The notes: generated from the sequence alone by a model not told the origin. A DNA stretch of 64,000 nucleotides from Fredericiella sp963839515 (GCA_963839515.1 CAWIVN010000023.1:496001-560000), one strand, 5' to 3'; positions 15,923 to 24,525 are shown, counted from the first letter of the stretch. A program made the numbers and translations.

Positions 15923-17014
15923 TCAGGCCGGCTCCACGCGCTGCCCGTTGCCTGTGTCCTGCACACGCCAGCCTAAACGAGCGATCTCGTCGCGCAGCCG
16001 ATCCGACTCCTGCCAGTTGCGCGCCGCCCGCGCCTGCTCGCGTGCGCTGAGCAATGCGAGTACCGCACCATCCGGTGCGGCTACGGCGGAACGCATCGCT
16101 GTGCCGTCTAATCGCCCTTGTTGCGCTGCCTGCCATACCTTGTCTTCGATGCCTTCCATCAGTCCTGGAAGGTTGAAATTGCCCAACTCTGTGGCCGAGA
16201 ACTGCTCACCCGCCGCACAAACACTAATGTCGTTTGCCCGCATAATGGTTGCCGTCCCGGCGCCGAAGACCGTGCACATGCCACGCTGCGGATCGATCGC
16301 CAGTGCCGTGCTTTCGTCAATGCCCACGACCGTATAGTCTGCTAGCGTATCCGGCACGATGTCCAGGAGGGCTTGAAAGCGCTGCTCTCCCAGGTAGCAG
16401 CGGGAGGTATCCAACTCCACACCGCCGTCGCCGTTGTTCCAGTGCGAAACCAAAATGAGCGCCAGCCCGAACGCGCCGAAAAAGTCCAGGCCAGGCTGCC
16501 AGTGCAGGTCCATCCCAGCCTTGTAGATCTCGTAGACCGGCAGCGTCCAGCGGCTGGCGGCCAGCGTCGCCGCACTGGAGAAAACAAGCGCCGCTCCCTG
16601 GCGGTGGCAGGCTCGCACCGTCTCCCATACGAGCGACTGCTGCAGCTGGCGTACCGCATAGGTGGGGCTGCCCGGCCCCATAAATATCACATTTGCGTCG
16701 TGCAATTGTGCGGCTAGTGCGGGGGCGTCCGTGCTGAATTCGGTCGCATCCCGCTTGCGCGCAGGTACGATGGTGATCTCCGGCGCAAAATTCTGCAGCC
16801 GTTTCTCCACAAAGCGCGCCACTTGCTCCGCGACATAGCCTGAGTTCGGCTCAAAACCGGCCGGCGTTTCCAGGATCGCCATGCGCACGTTGTCGTCACT
16901 CTCGGCGATGGCGGAAAACACGCGCTGAAATATCCTTTGCGCCGACGGCGATGTTTCGCCCGAACCCATCAGGACGATGGACCCTGGCTGGACTGCCGTT
17001 TGCTGCGCGGTCAT
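15923..17014 (-). CDS. Type 1 glutamine amidotransferase-like (peptidase S51-like) protein with CysRS C-terminal tail
   Basis: 363 residues from ATG 17014, which overlaps the upstream hydrolase stop by 4 bp (ATGA) with GGAG 9 bp upstream; a longer in-frame ORF exists but would run inside that gene. Residues about 10-300 form an S51/class I amidotransferase-like domain (VLMGSGETSPSAQRIFQRV, VIFMGPGSPTYAVRQL, VFSSAATLAASRWTLPVYEIYKAG). The usual GNSAG nucleophile elbow reads FSSAA. The final ~50 residues (LALLSAREQARAARNWQESD, then RLRDEIARLGW and VQDTGNG) closely match the end of cysteinyl-tRNA synthetases. The fusion is unusual; a role in tRNA or peptide metabolism is speculation. Confidence 0.82.
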   Translation of the reverse strand: MTAQQTAVQPGSIVLMGSGETSPSAQRIFQRVFSAIAESDDNVRMAILETPAGFEPNSGYVAEQVARFVEKRLQNFAPEITIVPARKRDATEFSTDAPALAAQLHDANVIFMGPGSPTYAVRQLQQSLVWETVRACHRQGAALVFSSAATLAASRWTLPVYEIYKAGMDLHWQPGLDFFGAFGLALILVSHWNNGDGGVELDTSRCYLGEQRFQALLDIVPDTLADYTVVGIDESTALAIDPQRGMCTVFGAGTATIMRANDISVCAAGEQFSATELGNFNLPGLMEGIEDKVWQAAQQGRLDGTAMRSAVAAPDGAVLALLSAREQARAARNWQESDRLRDEIARLGWRVQDTGNGQRVEPA

Positions 17015-17871
17015 AGCCATTTGCTCCAGTTCAACATCAAATCTGCCAGTGCTTCGGGGCGGTGTACGTGGATATCGTGGGCCGTTTCGGCAAACCAGTG
17101 AACCTCGGCATGCGGCAGCAGCGAGGCAGCCGCCGCCACCTGGCGGTGTTTGACAGCCATCCACTCCGGGTTGTCGGCGTCCTCGGCCGCCGCGATCAGC
17201 ACCGGGGTTGCTACCTCACCGTACAGTTGTGGCGGTCGCTGGTCCCACAGCGATCGCAGAATACGCATGTGGCGGTCCAGTGTCAGCCAGGGCCGGATCG
17301 TGTCGTCGGGCAGTATCTCAAAGTTGCCCAGCGTTGCCTCGATTCCCTCTTCGCTCCAATCCGCATGATAGGTGGCCATGCGCTGCTGCATCACGCTGCG
17401 CGGGGTGCCCGCCAGCGGCGGGGGGCGCAACTGGTCCGCAATCTTCTCCCATGTTACGTCAGGACGCGACTGGAGGTCGAGAAAGCCTCCGTCCACCAGC
17501 ACCAGCCCGGCGGCGCGCCCCGCATAGCGTGCGCCAAATTCCAACACGACATTGCCGCCCCAGGACTGGCCCGCCACGATCGGGCTCGCCAACGCTAGCC
17601 GGTCGCACAACAGCGCCAGGTCGCTCGTGACGGTGGCAAATTCATAGCCATCTTCGGGCTTGTCACTGTGTCCGTGCCCCCGTTGGTCTACGGCATAGAC
17701 GGCATGGCCGGCAGCCTGCAGATGGCGCGCCACGGCCCCCCACGTCAGCGCATTGGAAGCCAGGCCATGCAGCAGCACAAATGGCTTGCCCTCGCCCGGC
17801 CAGTGCAGAACGTTCAGGCGCAGGCCCTCCCGGATCGGGATCAATTGCGCATTTTGTAAGCTCGTTGTCAT
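17011..17871 (-). CDS. Alpha/beta hydrolase
   Basis: 286 residues, cytoplasmic, no signal peptide. Oxyanion-hole motif LLHGLASN, nucleophile elbow GQSWGG with Ser103, acid candidate in IAAAEDADNPEW, and C-terminal His in WFAETAHDIHVHRPEAL make a complete catalytic set. VYAVDQRGHGHSDKP is typical of esterase/haloperoxidase-like members. It shares an operon with the S51-like/CysRS-tail protein (4-bp overlap). Substrate unknown. Confidence 0.9.
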   Translation of the reverse strand: MTTSLQNAQLIPIREGLRLNVLHWPGEGKPFVLLHGLASNALTWGAVARHLQAAGHAVYAVDQRGHGHSDKPEDGYEFATVTSDLALLCDRLALASPIVAGQSWGGNVVLEFGARYAGRAAGLVLVDGGFLDLQSRPDVTWEKIADQLRPPPLAGTPRSVMQQRMATYHADWSEEGIEATLGNFEILPDDTIRPWLTLDRHMRILRSLWDQRPPQLYGEVATPVLIAAAEDADNPEWMAVKHRQVAAAASLLPHAEVHWFAETAHDIHVHRPEALADLMLNWSKWL

Positions 17872-17908
17872 CGCTGATCGCTCTCAGTTTGGTATACTTG
17901 GGATAGCT

Positions 17909-17940
17909 ACTTGCAAGCCATTCGCATCTGCAAATACGAC
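17909..17940. promoter_or_regulatory. Candidate Fur/Zur-type operator upstream of the fur-family gene
   Basis: Contains ACTTGCAAGCCATTCGCA followed by TCTGCAAATACGAC. A close relative of the first part occurs at 18462 before the metal-binding protein gene, and TTGCA...TGCAA arms give dyad symmetry. Shared placement before the regulator and before its likely target supports a metal-responsive site. Confidence 0.5.
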
Positions 17941-17969
17941 ATCCACTACGGGATTGGAAGCTCCGCCCC

Positions 17970-18410
17970 ATGCCAGGCCACATAAAGTTGGTTGAAGAAC
18001 TGAAGTCTCACGGCATCCGTGTCACGCCCCAGCGTGCGATTATCCTCGACGCCATCGAAAGCATCTCGGGGCACTTCACGGCCGAGGATGTCTACGCGGC
18101 CGTCCAAACGGTAAGCGCCTACATCAACATCGCTACCGTGTATCGAACGCTGGAGCTGCTCAGGGAATTGGAGATGATAACCGATTCCGACATGGGAACC
18201 AGTGCCATCCACTACGCCCTGCGCACGCACGGCCCGCACCACCATGCCATTTGCCGTACTTGCGGGCGTTCCTTTGAATTTCCCCATGCGTTGTTGGCAA
18301 CAACCATCGACCGCCTCAACGACGAGTTTGACTTTGTTGCCGATGCTCACCATGTGGTGATTTTCGGCTGGTGCACTGGCTGTCTGCAGCAGCCTGCCAC
18401 CCTAGAATAG
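17970..18410 (+). CDS. Fur family metalloregulator (Zur/Mur-like)
   Basis: 146 residues. N-terminal winged helix (SHGIRVTPQRAIILDAIES, then INIATVYRTLELLRELEMI) and C-terminal dimerisation domain with HGPHHHAICRTCG (His cluster and first CxxC), FDFVADAHHVVIFGWCTGC (second CxxC). The four Cys form the structural zinc site and the His residues the regulatory site. It precedes a ZnuABC-type transporter on the same strand, so it probably senses Zn or Mn and represses that operon and itself through the paired motifs at 17909 and 18462. Confidence 0.94.
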   Translation: MPGHIKLVEELKSHGIRVTPQRAIILDAIESISGHFTAEDVYAAVQTVSAYINIATVYRTLELLRELEMITDSDMGTSAIHYALRTHGPHHHAICRTCGRSFEFPHALLATTIDRLNDEFDFVADAHHVVIFGWCTGCLQQPATLE

Positions 18411-18461
18411 CCCAGTAACGCGCGCAAACTCCGTGATCCCTCCCCTAATGTAATTAATTGC

Positions 18462-18488
18462 ACTTGCATCCATTCGCAAATGCGCGAC
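18462..18488. promoter_or_regulatory. Candidate Fur/Zur-type operator upstream of metal transporter
   Basis: ACTTGCATCCATTCGCAAATGCGCGAC; shares TTGCA and CCATTCGCA in the same order as the site at 17909. It lies about 36 bp before the binding-protein start in an AT-richer promoter region (TAATGTAATTAATT at 18447). Confidence 0.5.
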
Positions 18489-18523
18489 AATGGCAGACTG
18501 TTTGTGCCATCTAGTGAAAGAGA

Positions 18524-19537
18524 ATGGGAACAATGCGCACTGTTATCAACCTAATGTTTGTCCTGCTGCTTGCAGGGTGCGCCACCCCCACTGCGCCCGC
18601 TGCCAACGATGCAGCGTCGGCAGCCAAACTGCAGATTGTTACTACGGTCTCGCCCATCACCAACATTGCCTACAACATCGCCGGCGACAAGGCACAAATC
18701 AGCGGCATCGTGCCAGAAGGCGTCAACTCGCACACCTTTGAGCCTGCTCCCTCTGATGCCAAGGCGCTGGCCCAGGCCGACCTGATCTTCGCCAACGGGC
18801 TAAAGCTTGAAGAACCAACGCTCAAACTGGCGGAGGCCAATCTCAAGGACGGCGCCGAGATCGTGCTTTTGGGCGAACAGACCGTCACGCCCGACCAGTA
18901 CGTCTATGACTTCTCCTTCCCCAAAGAAGCCGGCAGCCCCAACCCACACCTGTGGCCCAACCCTGAATTTGCCCGCCACTACGCCGAGATCATGCGCGAC
19001 GCTCTATCCCAGCGCGATCCGGCCAATGCAGATTACTACGCCGCCAACTACACCGCCTTTGCAGACCGCATCGGCGCGCTTGATGCGGCCATCAAGGCGA
19101 CAATCGCCAGCATTCCCGCGCAAAATCGCAAGCTGCTCACCTACCATGATTCGTGGGCCTATTTTGCCCCCGTCTATGGCATGACAGTCATCGGCGCCAT
19201 TCAGCCGTCGGATTTTGCCGAGCCCTCGGCCCGGGACATTGCCGACATGATCCAGCAGATTCGCGCCGCGAATGTCCCGGCTATCTTTGGTTCTGAAGTA
19301 TTTCCCTCGCCTGTACTCGAACAGATCGCACGTGAGACCGGGGCACAGTACGTGGACGACTTGCGCGACGACGACCTGCCCGGTGCACCCGGCGAGTCAC
19401 AGCACTCTTACTTGGGTTTGATGGCCGAAAATATGCGCGTGATGGCAGAGGCGCTTGGCGGCGATCCCACGATCATTGCCAAATTGGACGTGTCCAACGT
19501 CACCGGTGTCGATACGGCAGTTCAGCAGAATCAATAG
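18524..19537 (+). CDS. Metal ABC transporter substrate-binding lipoprotein (ZnuA/MntA type)
   Basis: 337 residues; lipobox LLAGC near residue 19. Cluster 9 (SBP_bac_9) family: VTTVSPITNIAYNIAGDKAQ, metal-ligand His in NSHTFEPAPSDA, second His in NPHLWPNP, third in LTYHDSWAYFAPVYG and the acidic ligand region IFGSEVFPSPVLEQIARETGA. The His-rich loop of classical ZnuA is absent, so Mn or Fe is as possible as Zn. It operates with the ATPase (19554) and permease (20464), and the adjacent Fur-family gene suggests metal-repressed expression. The start could also be the internal ATG two codons on. Confidence 0.93.
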   Translation: MGTMRTVINLMFVLLLAGCATPTAPAANDAASAAKLQIVTTVSPITNIAYNIAGDKAQISGIVPEGVNSHTFEPAPSDAKALAQADLIFANGLKLEEPTLKLAEANLKDGAEIVLLGEQTVTPDQYVYDFSFPKEAGSPNPHLWPNPEFARHYAEIMRDALSQRDPANADYYAANYTAFADRIGALDAAIKATIASIPAQNRKLLTYHDSWAYFAPVYGMTVIGAIQPSDFAEPSARDIADMIQQIRAANVPAIFGSEVFPSPVLEQIARETGAQYVDDLRDDDLPGAPGESQHSYLGLMAENMRVMAEALGGDPTIIAKLDVSNVTGVDTAVQQNQ

Positions 19538-19553
19538 CATCGGGAGGCTCTCT

Positions 19554-20480
19554 ATGCAACCAATTGTGGATATGCGCCACGTCACCTTCGGTTATGCAGC
19601 AGTACCGGTATTGGACGATGTCTCGCTGCATCTGCATGGCGGCCAGTTTGCTGCGCTTGTGGGGCCAAGTGGCGCCGGCAAGACAAGCTTGCTCAAGCTG
19701 CTCCTGGGCAGTCTGCGTGCGTCGCACGGGACAATCATTGTAAGTGGACAGCGTGTCGACGGCAGCCCGGCCAGCCGTGTGGCGTACGTGCCGCAGGTGG
19801 AAACAGTCGACTGGAATTTCCCTGTCACCGTGGAACAGGTTGTCCTCATGGGCCGCGTGCGCAAGTCCGGCATTTGGCCGTGGCCCACGAACGACGACAA
19901 GTGCGCCGCGCGTGCGGTGCTCGATCGGCTGGAGATCGCCGACCTGGCACGCCGCCACATCCGCGATCTCTCGGGCGGCCAGCAGCAGCGCGTCTTCCTG
20001 GCGCGCGCCCTTATCTCGCAGCCCGACCTGCTGGTGCTCGACGAGCCGACAAGTGGCGTCGACATGCGCACAGCCGAAAATGTGCTTCATCTCTTGGCGG
20101 ACCTGAATCGCTCGGGGATCACAGTGTTGATGACCACGCACGACCTCAACGCTGCCGCCGCCCACGTGCCGTGGGTCATCTGCCTGAATCGCACGGTGAT
20201 CGCCGAGGGACCGCCCGAATTGGTCTTTACCGAAGCAACGCTCAACCGCACCTACAACGGCGACATGGTCGTCGTACGCCAGGACGGGTTGCTGCTGATC
20301 CACCAGCGCCCGCACCCGCATACCCATCGTGACCTGCTGCCGAATCCCGTGCTCGGACACCCCGGCGGTTCTCCAGTCGTGCCGGCAAGTGTCTCAACGC
20401 CGGCAGGCGCCTCCAATCTAGCCAGTTTGATTCCGCCGGTGCTGCCGGCAAAGGAGGCCGCCGGTGACATGGCTGCTTGA
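19554..20480 (+). CDS. Metal ABC transporter ATP-binding protein with His-rich tail
   Basis: 308 residues from ATG 19554, chosen because GGGAGG sits 6 bp upstream; the longer ORF overlaps the lipoprotein gene. Walker A GPSGAGKTS, Q-loop VAYVPQVETVDWNFPVTVEQ (diagnostic of Zn/Mn transporters), signature LSGGQQQRVFLARAL, Walker B LLVLDEPTSGVD and switch TTHD. After the ATPase core there is a roughly 60-residue extension with a His cluster (HQRPHPHTHRD) and a Pro/Ala-rich end. The cluster could bind metal. The stop lies inside the next gene (17-bp overlap). Confidence 0.94.
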   Translation: MQPIVDMRHVTFGYAAVPVLDDVSLHLHGGQFAALVGPSGAGKTSLLKLLLGSLRASHGTIIVSGQRVDGSPASRVAYVPQVETVDWNFPVTVEQVVLMGRVRKSGIWPWPTNDDKCAARAVLDRLEIADLARRHIRDLSGGQQQRVFLARALISQPDLLVLDEPTSGVDMRTAENVLHLLADLNRSGITVLMTTHDLNAAAAHVPWVICLNRTVIAEGPPELVFTEATLNRTYNGDMVVVRQDGLLLIHQRPHPHTHRDLLPNPVLGHPGGSPVVPASVSTPAGASNLASLIPPVLPAKEAAGDMAA

Positions 20481-21312
20481 ACCCTACCAATTTGAATTCT
20501 TTCGCACCGGTTCGCTGGCTGCGCTCCTGGCCGGCGCACTCTGCGGCCTGCTCGGCGTCTATATCGTGCTGCGCGGCATGAGCTATATCGGCCACGGCCT
20601 GTCACATGCGATCTTTGGCGGCGCCGTCGTTTCGTTCGTCATGCAATGGAACTTCTACATCGGGGCGGGCCTATGGGGCTTTTTCTCCGCCTTGCTGATC
20701 AACCAGACTGCACGCCGGACGCGCATCGGGGCCGACGCCGCGATCGGCGTGATCACCACTGCCAGCTTTGCCATCGGCGTTGCCCTCATCAGCCGCTACC
20801 GCCGCTTCACACAATCGTTTGATGCCGCATTGTTTGGTAATATCTTGGGTGTCACGTGGAATGACGTGCTGGTGATTGGCGGCGTAACGCTGCTGGTGAT
20901 GGCAGCCATCTTCTTCGCCTACAAGCAGTTGCTGTTTACGACCTTCGACTCCGACGTGGCGCGCGTCTACGGTGTGCGCACTGAATGGATGGATGCACTC
21001 TTTTCGCTGATGTTGGCGGCTGCCATCATTGCTTCCATGCAGGTGATGGGTGTCACGTTGATCGCGGCGGCGCTGGTCATTCCCGCCATCACGGCGCGCT
21101 TGATGACCGACAGCTTTCACCGCATGACGCTCTTGTCCATGACCATCGGCGCTGTGAGCGGCGTCCTGGGCATGTACCTGAGCTACTACGTCGATGTGGC
21201 CAGCGGCGCCACCATCGTCCTGCTGCAGTCCGCCATCTTTGGCGTCATCCTTGCCGTCGAATCGGCCCGCAAGGTCGCATCCAGCCGCATGACCCACACG
21301 CACATCGGGTAA
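20464..21312 (+). CDS. Metal ABC transporter permease (ZnuB/MntC type)
   Basis: 282 residues from GTG 20464, overlapping the ATPase gene by 17 bp; AAAGGAGG just upstream is a strong RBS. ABC-3 family integral membrane protein with about 8 TM segments; LGVYIVLRGMSYIGHGLSHAIFGG and LIAAALVIPAITARLMTDSF are family hallmarks. Forms the zinc/manganese channel of the operon. It ends with a His-containing tail (MTHTHIG). Confidence 0.94.
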   Translation: MTWLLEPYQFEFFRTGSLAALLAGALCGLLGVYIVLRGMSYIGHGLSHAIFGGAVVSFVMQWNFYIGAGLWGFFSALLINQTARRTRIGADAAIGVITTASFAIGVALISRYRRFTQSFDAALFGNILGVTWNDVLVIGGVTLLVMAAIFFAYKQLLFTTFDSDVARVYGVRTEWMDALFSLMLAAAIIASMQVMGVTLIAAALVIPAITARLMTDSFHRMTLLSMTIGAVSGVLGMYLSYYVDVASGATIVLLQSAIFGVILAVESARKVASSRMTHTHIG

Positions 21313-21325
21313 CCAACTTACCACT

Positions 21326-21352
21326 GTCCAGTGCGCACGCCGCGTGCGCACT
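21326..21352. repeat. GCGCACG-type palindromic repeat, copy 5
   Basis: GTCCAGT-GCGCACG-CCG-CGTGCGC-ACT, located between the permease stop and rsmA. It is the most symmetrical copy of the family seen at 1988, 9144, 9223 and 9261, and shows that the unit is GTCCAGT + hairpin + ACTGGAC-like. Confidence 0.7.
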
Positions 21353-21366
21353 CTCACACCGTGGAT

Positions 21367-22203
21367 ATGCGCATCACGCCTATGACAAAGTCCAATCCAC
21401 CAGCCCCTCACGTCAAAGCCAAGAAGTCGCTTGGCCAGAACTTCTTAAATGACCGTACATACCTGGACAAGATCATTGAGGCTGCCGAACTAGCGCCGGA
21501 AGACCTCGTGCTCGAGATCGGCCCCGGCCAGGGCTCGCTTACGCGTGAGCTGGCCGCCCACGCCGGCGCCGTCGTTGCCGTCGAACTGGACGACCGGCTC
21601 ATCACGCCCCTGCGCGCCATGTTTGCCACCCAGCTCGACCGCGTCCAGATCGTACACGGCGATATCCTGGAACTGGATCCGGTGGCGCTCGTGGACCAGT
21701 TGGCGAGCCGCCCCACCTATAAGGTCGTGGCCAATCTGCCGTACTACATCACGAGTGCTGTGTTGCGCCAGCTGCTGGAGGCTCGACGTCCACCCACGCT
21801 CGCCGTGGTGCTGGTGCAGCTTGAAGTGGCACAGCGCATCTGCGCACAACCCGGCGACATGTCGATTTTAGCGGTCAGTGTGCAGTACTACGCCCGACCG
21901 CAGCTTGTGCAGCGTGTGCCTGCCAGCGCCTTTCGCCCCATTCCCAACGTGGACAGCGCCATCCTGCGGCTTGATGTGCACCAACAGCCTGTCGTCGATG
22001 TCGCACCCGAGCCGTTCTTCGCCGTCGTGCGCGCCGGCTTTGGTCAGAAACGCAAGCAGCTGCTCAACAGCCTCTCCGGCGGCCTCGGCCGCCCCAAGGC
22101 CGACATGATTGCCGCCCTGCACTGCGCCGCCATCGATCCCATGCGTCGCGCCGAAACCCTCTCGCTCGCCGAGTGGGCCGCCCTCTGTCACTGCCTGGCC
22201 TAG
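21367..22203 (+). CDS. rsmA: 16S rRNA adenine N6,N6-dimethyltransferase RsmA (KsgA)
   Basis: 278 residues from ATG 21367; ATG 21382 is an alternative, and the longer ORF from 21331 would include the palindromic repeat. SAM-binding motifs: KKSLGQNFLND, VLEIGPGQGSLTREL, VAVELDDRL, VHGDILELD and the catalytic NLPYYITSAVL (NLPY). C-terminal small domain FRPIPNVDSAILRL, GFGQKRKQLLNSL. Dimethylates A1518/A1519 of 16S rRNA in 30S assembly. No co-directional partner within 100 bp. Confidence 0.96.
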   Translation: MRITPMTKSNPPAPHVKAKKSLGQNFLNDRTYLDKIIEAAELAPEDLVLEIGPGQGSLTRELAAHAGAVVAVELDDRLITPLRAMFATQLDRVQIVHGDILELDPVALVDQLASRPTYKVVANLPYYITSAVLRQLLEARRPPTLAVVLVQLEVAQRICAQPGDMSILAVSVQYYARPQLVQRVPASAFRPIPNVDSAILRLDVHQQPVVDVAPEPFFAVVRAGFGQKRKQLLNSLSGGLGRPKADMIAALHCAAIDPMRRAETLSLAEWAALCHCLA

Positions 22204-22357
22204 TGCTCCACCGGCAATCCTCTATCCGTTGCCGTTCGCTGCCGGTTGGGCTTCATCCTTGTTTGCGTTCCCCACTTTGGCAAGTGTACACTATTACGCA
22301 AGCCAATTCTCCCCCACCAGACAGTTCTCATCCACCAGACAGAATGTAGGAGGCGCA

Positions 22358-23104
22358 ATGCAAGGCCTTGGAATCGACATCGGCGGCAGCGGTATCAAGG
22401 GTGCAATTGTGGATTTGGACAAGGGTGAGTTGAGCGGGGAACGCCATCGCATCGAAACGCCGCAGCCTTCCACGCCGCAAGCCGTCGCCAAAGTCGTCAA
22501 TGAGATTGTCCGCCACTTTCAGTGGGAAGGGCCGATCGGCTGCACCTTTCCCGCCATCGTGCGCCACGGCGTAACGATGACCGCTGCCAACGTCGACAAA
22601 AGCTGGATCGGCTTTGACGCCGGGGACCTGTTTGCCCAGACCACGGGGCGCAAGGTCATCCTGCTAAACGACGCCGACGCCGCCGGCGTTGCCGAGATGA
22701 CCTTTGGCGCCGGCAAGGGCCGCGAAAAAGGCATCGTGATCGTCCTGACCTTTGGCACCGGCATCGGCAGTGCCATCTTTCTCGACGGCAAGCTGCTGCC
22801 CAATACCGAGTTCGGCCACGTGCCCATGCCTATGAAAGGCCTTGTCGCCGAGCATTACTGCTCCGAACGCATTCGCAAAGAGCAAGACCTCAAGTGGAGC
22901 GAGTGGGCGATACGCACGAACCACTACCTGGCGCTGCTGGACCTTCTGTTTTCGCCCGACATGTTTATCATCGGCGGCGGCATCAGCAAAAAATCGGACA
23001 AGTGGCTGGCGATGCTCAAGACCAGGGCGACGCTGGTTCCGGCGCAGCTGCTCAACGAGGCCGGCATCGTCGGCGCCGCCATGGCCGTGCAGAATGGCGC
23101 ATAG
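22358..23104 (+). CDS. ppgK: Polyphosphate glucokinase (ROK family)
   Basis: 248 residues from ATG 22358 with AGGAGG 4 bp upstream; the longer upstream ORF lacks conservation. ROK-type kinase: phosphate-binding GIDIGGSGIKGAIVD, NDADAAGVAEMTFG with catalytic Asp, and LTFGTGIGSAIFLDG. The tail KWSEWAIRTNHYLALLDLLF and IIGGGISKKSDKW are characteristic of polyphosphate glucokinases, and the ROK zinc motif is absent as expected. It phosphorylates glucose using polyphosphate or ATP. Two copies of CCACCAGACAG (22314 and 22332) sit in the leader. Confidence 0.94.
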   Translation: MQGLGIDIGGSGIKGAIVDLDKGELSGERHRIETPQPSTPQAVAKVVNEIVRHFQWEGPIGCTFPAIVRHGVTMTAANVDKSWIGFDAGDLFAQTTGRKVILLNDADAAGVAEMTFGAGKGREKGIVIVLTFGTGIGSAIFLDGKLLPNTEFGHVPMPMKGLVAEHYCSERIRKEQDLKWSEWAIRTNHYLALLDLLFSPDMFIIGGGISKKSDKWLAMLKTRATLVPAQLLNEAGIVGAAMAVQNGA

Positions 23105-23125
23105 CGTGGCGCAGCTCCCAACTCG

Positions 23126-24448
23126 TTAGAACAGCCACGGCAAACCGAAAAGCACGATCGCGCTCCACCCGGCATAGAGCAGCGCGCCCAGGCCAAACGC
23201 TTGCTGTACCGCGGGCAGCCACGTCGCCGCCTGTTTGCCTGCCTGTTTGAGCAGCAAGTAGATAAGCAGCCCGGCATTGATCAGGTTCCACCCGATAAAG
23301 GTCACCCGGTTGGGCGTCAGGCCTTCCTGTACGGTGCGGTAGGTGATAGCCGCCAGCGCATAGATGCTGACGATACCCGCCAACGCGGCCACGGCAATGA
23401 TGCCGCGGCGCAGCCAGCGCTGTTGCCCGGGGCCAATGTCCGCCAGCGTATACGGGGTGACGCCAACCAGCAGCGCCATCACGGCGAACAGCATGGCGTT
23501 GTAGATGATCAGCACGTCGCGGTTTTCAAAGGGACGCCAGAAATAAAAGGGCACTATACAGAGATAGACGACCAGCACGGCCGCCGTCAGCGGCAAAAAC
23601 AGGCGCAGCAGCATCTGCAGCAGCCGGATCAGCCCGCCTTCAAACGACTGCTCGCTGGGCGGGCGCGTCGGATCATAGGCGATCGCTACCGCCAGCACCG
23701 GGATCATGCCGGCCCCGCCTGCTATCAACAGCCGCTGCGCGATAAGCGGCAGCTCGATACCCAGCGCTTGGAACAGGCCGATGGTCACCATCGTCAGCAC
23801 ACCCAGCGCACTGAGAAAGAGCCCGCCGAGCACGAACAGCTCCAGCGACTTGAGCAGAAAGGCAAAGCGGCTCTCGCCGCCGCCAAGCCCATGCAGCACG
23901 CCGATGCCGACGCATGTCCAGGCGATCACCGGGATCTGCAGCGCCGCCAATATCAAATACTGTTCTTGGAACGCCGTGCTGCCCATCAGTGAGTGCGCAG
24001 TTAGTCCATAAATCGCCGTGACAGCCAGCGCGACTGCCAGGCCGGCCCACCGGCGCCAACTCAGTGCTCCTGTGCGCGCCAGGTATGCCAGCACGAAGAT
24101 CCCTGCCAGCGGTCCCCACACAAGCACAAAATAAGGCATCTCTATGCTGCCTTGAACGCGGAGCATGAGATTGTCTGTATCGGATATCAGCCACAGCAGC
24201 AGTCCGTTGGCCAGTGCCAGTGCCACGGCGAACAGCCACGGAATATGTCGCATCACGGCCGTAGCCGCCGCGTTTGCCAGCCGGTAGTGCCAGGCCGCAT
24301 ACAACAAGTTGTCCGGCTGTTCCGCAAAGACCGACTGCAGCGCCTCCGCAAACCCACCGTCAGCCCGCTGCCGCACTGCTTCCTGGTACGTCTCTTCCAG
24401 CTGTGCCGGATCGCTGCCCGACTTCCGAATAAGTTCTATGTAGCTCAA
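23126..24448 (-). CDS. Polytopic membrane protein of unknown function (DUF4153-like)
   Basis: 440 residues. A soluble N-terminal segment of about 65 residues (SYIELIRKSGSDPAQLEETYQ-like start, predicted helical) precedes 11-12 hydrophobic helices. Loops include YDPTRPPSEQSFEGGLIRLL and FYFWRPFENRDVLIIYNAML. General layout resembles DUF4153-type proteins, but I cannot confirm family membership by eye. Monocistronic, convergent with ppgK and divergent from the cassette at 24497. No enzymatic motif is seen. Confidence 0.8.
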   Translation of the reverse strand: MSYIELIRKSGSDPAQLEETYQEAVRQRADGGFAEALQSVFAEQPDNLLYAAWHYRLANAAATAVMRHIPWLFAVALALANGLLLWLISDTDNLMLRVQGSIEMPYFVLVWGPLAGIFVLAYLARTGALSWRRWAGLAVALAVTAIYGLTAHSLMGSTAFQEQYLILAALQIPVIAWTCVGIGVLHGLGGGESRFAFLLKSLELFVLGGLFLSALGVLTMVTIGLFQALGIELPLIAQRLLIAGGAGMIPVLAVAIAYDPTRPPSEQSFEGGLIRLLQMLLRLFLPLTAAVLVVYLCIVPFYFWRPFENRDVLIIYNAMLFAVMALLVGVTPYTLADIGPGQQRWLRRGIIAVAALAGIVSIYALAAITYRTVQEGLTPNRVTFIGWNLINAGLLIYLLLKQAGKQAATWLPAVQQAFGLGALLYAGWSAIVLFGLPWLF

Positions 24449-24496
24449 TTGCTGCGCCTCCCCTCGATTGGAAACAACTTTCAGCGATTTGCAGAC

Positions 24497-24525
24497 TTGA
24501 CGGGACGATTAGCCTATAGTACTAT
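24497..24525 (+). promoter_or_regulatory. Strong sigma-70-like promoter
   Basis: TTGACG (24497-24502), 17-bp spacer, TACTAT (24520-24525). Predicted start about 24532, exactly at the base of the hairpin-T-tract cassette that follows. Confidence 0.6.
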
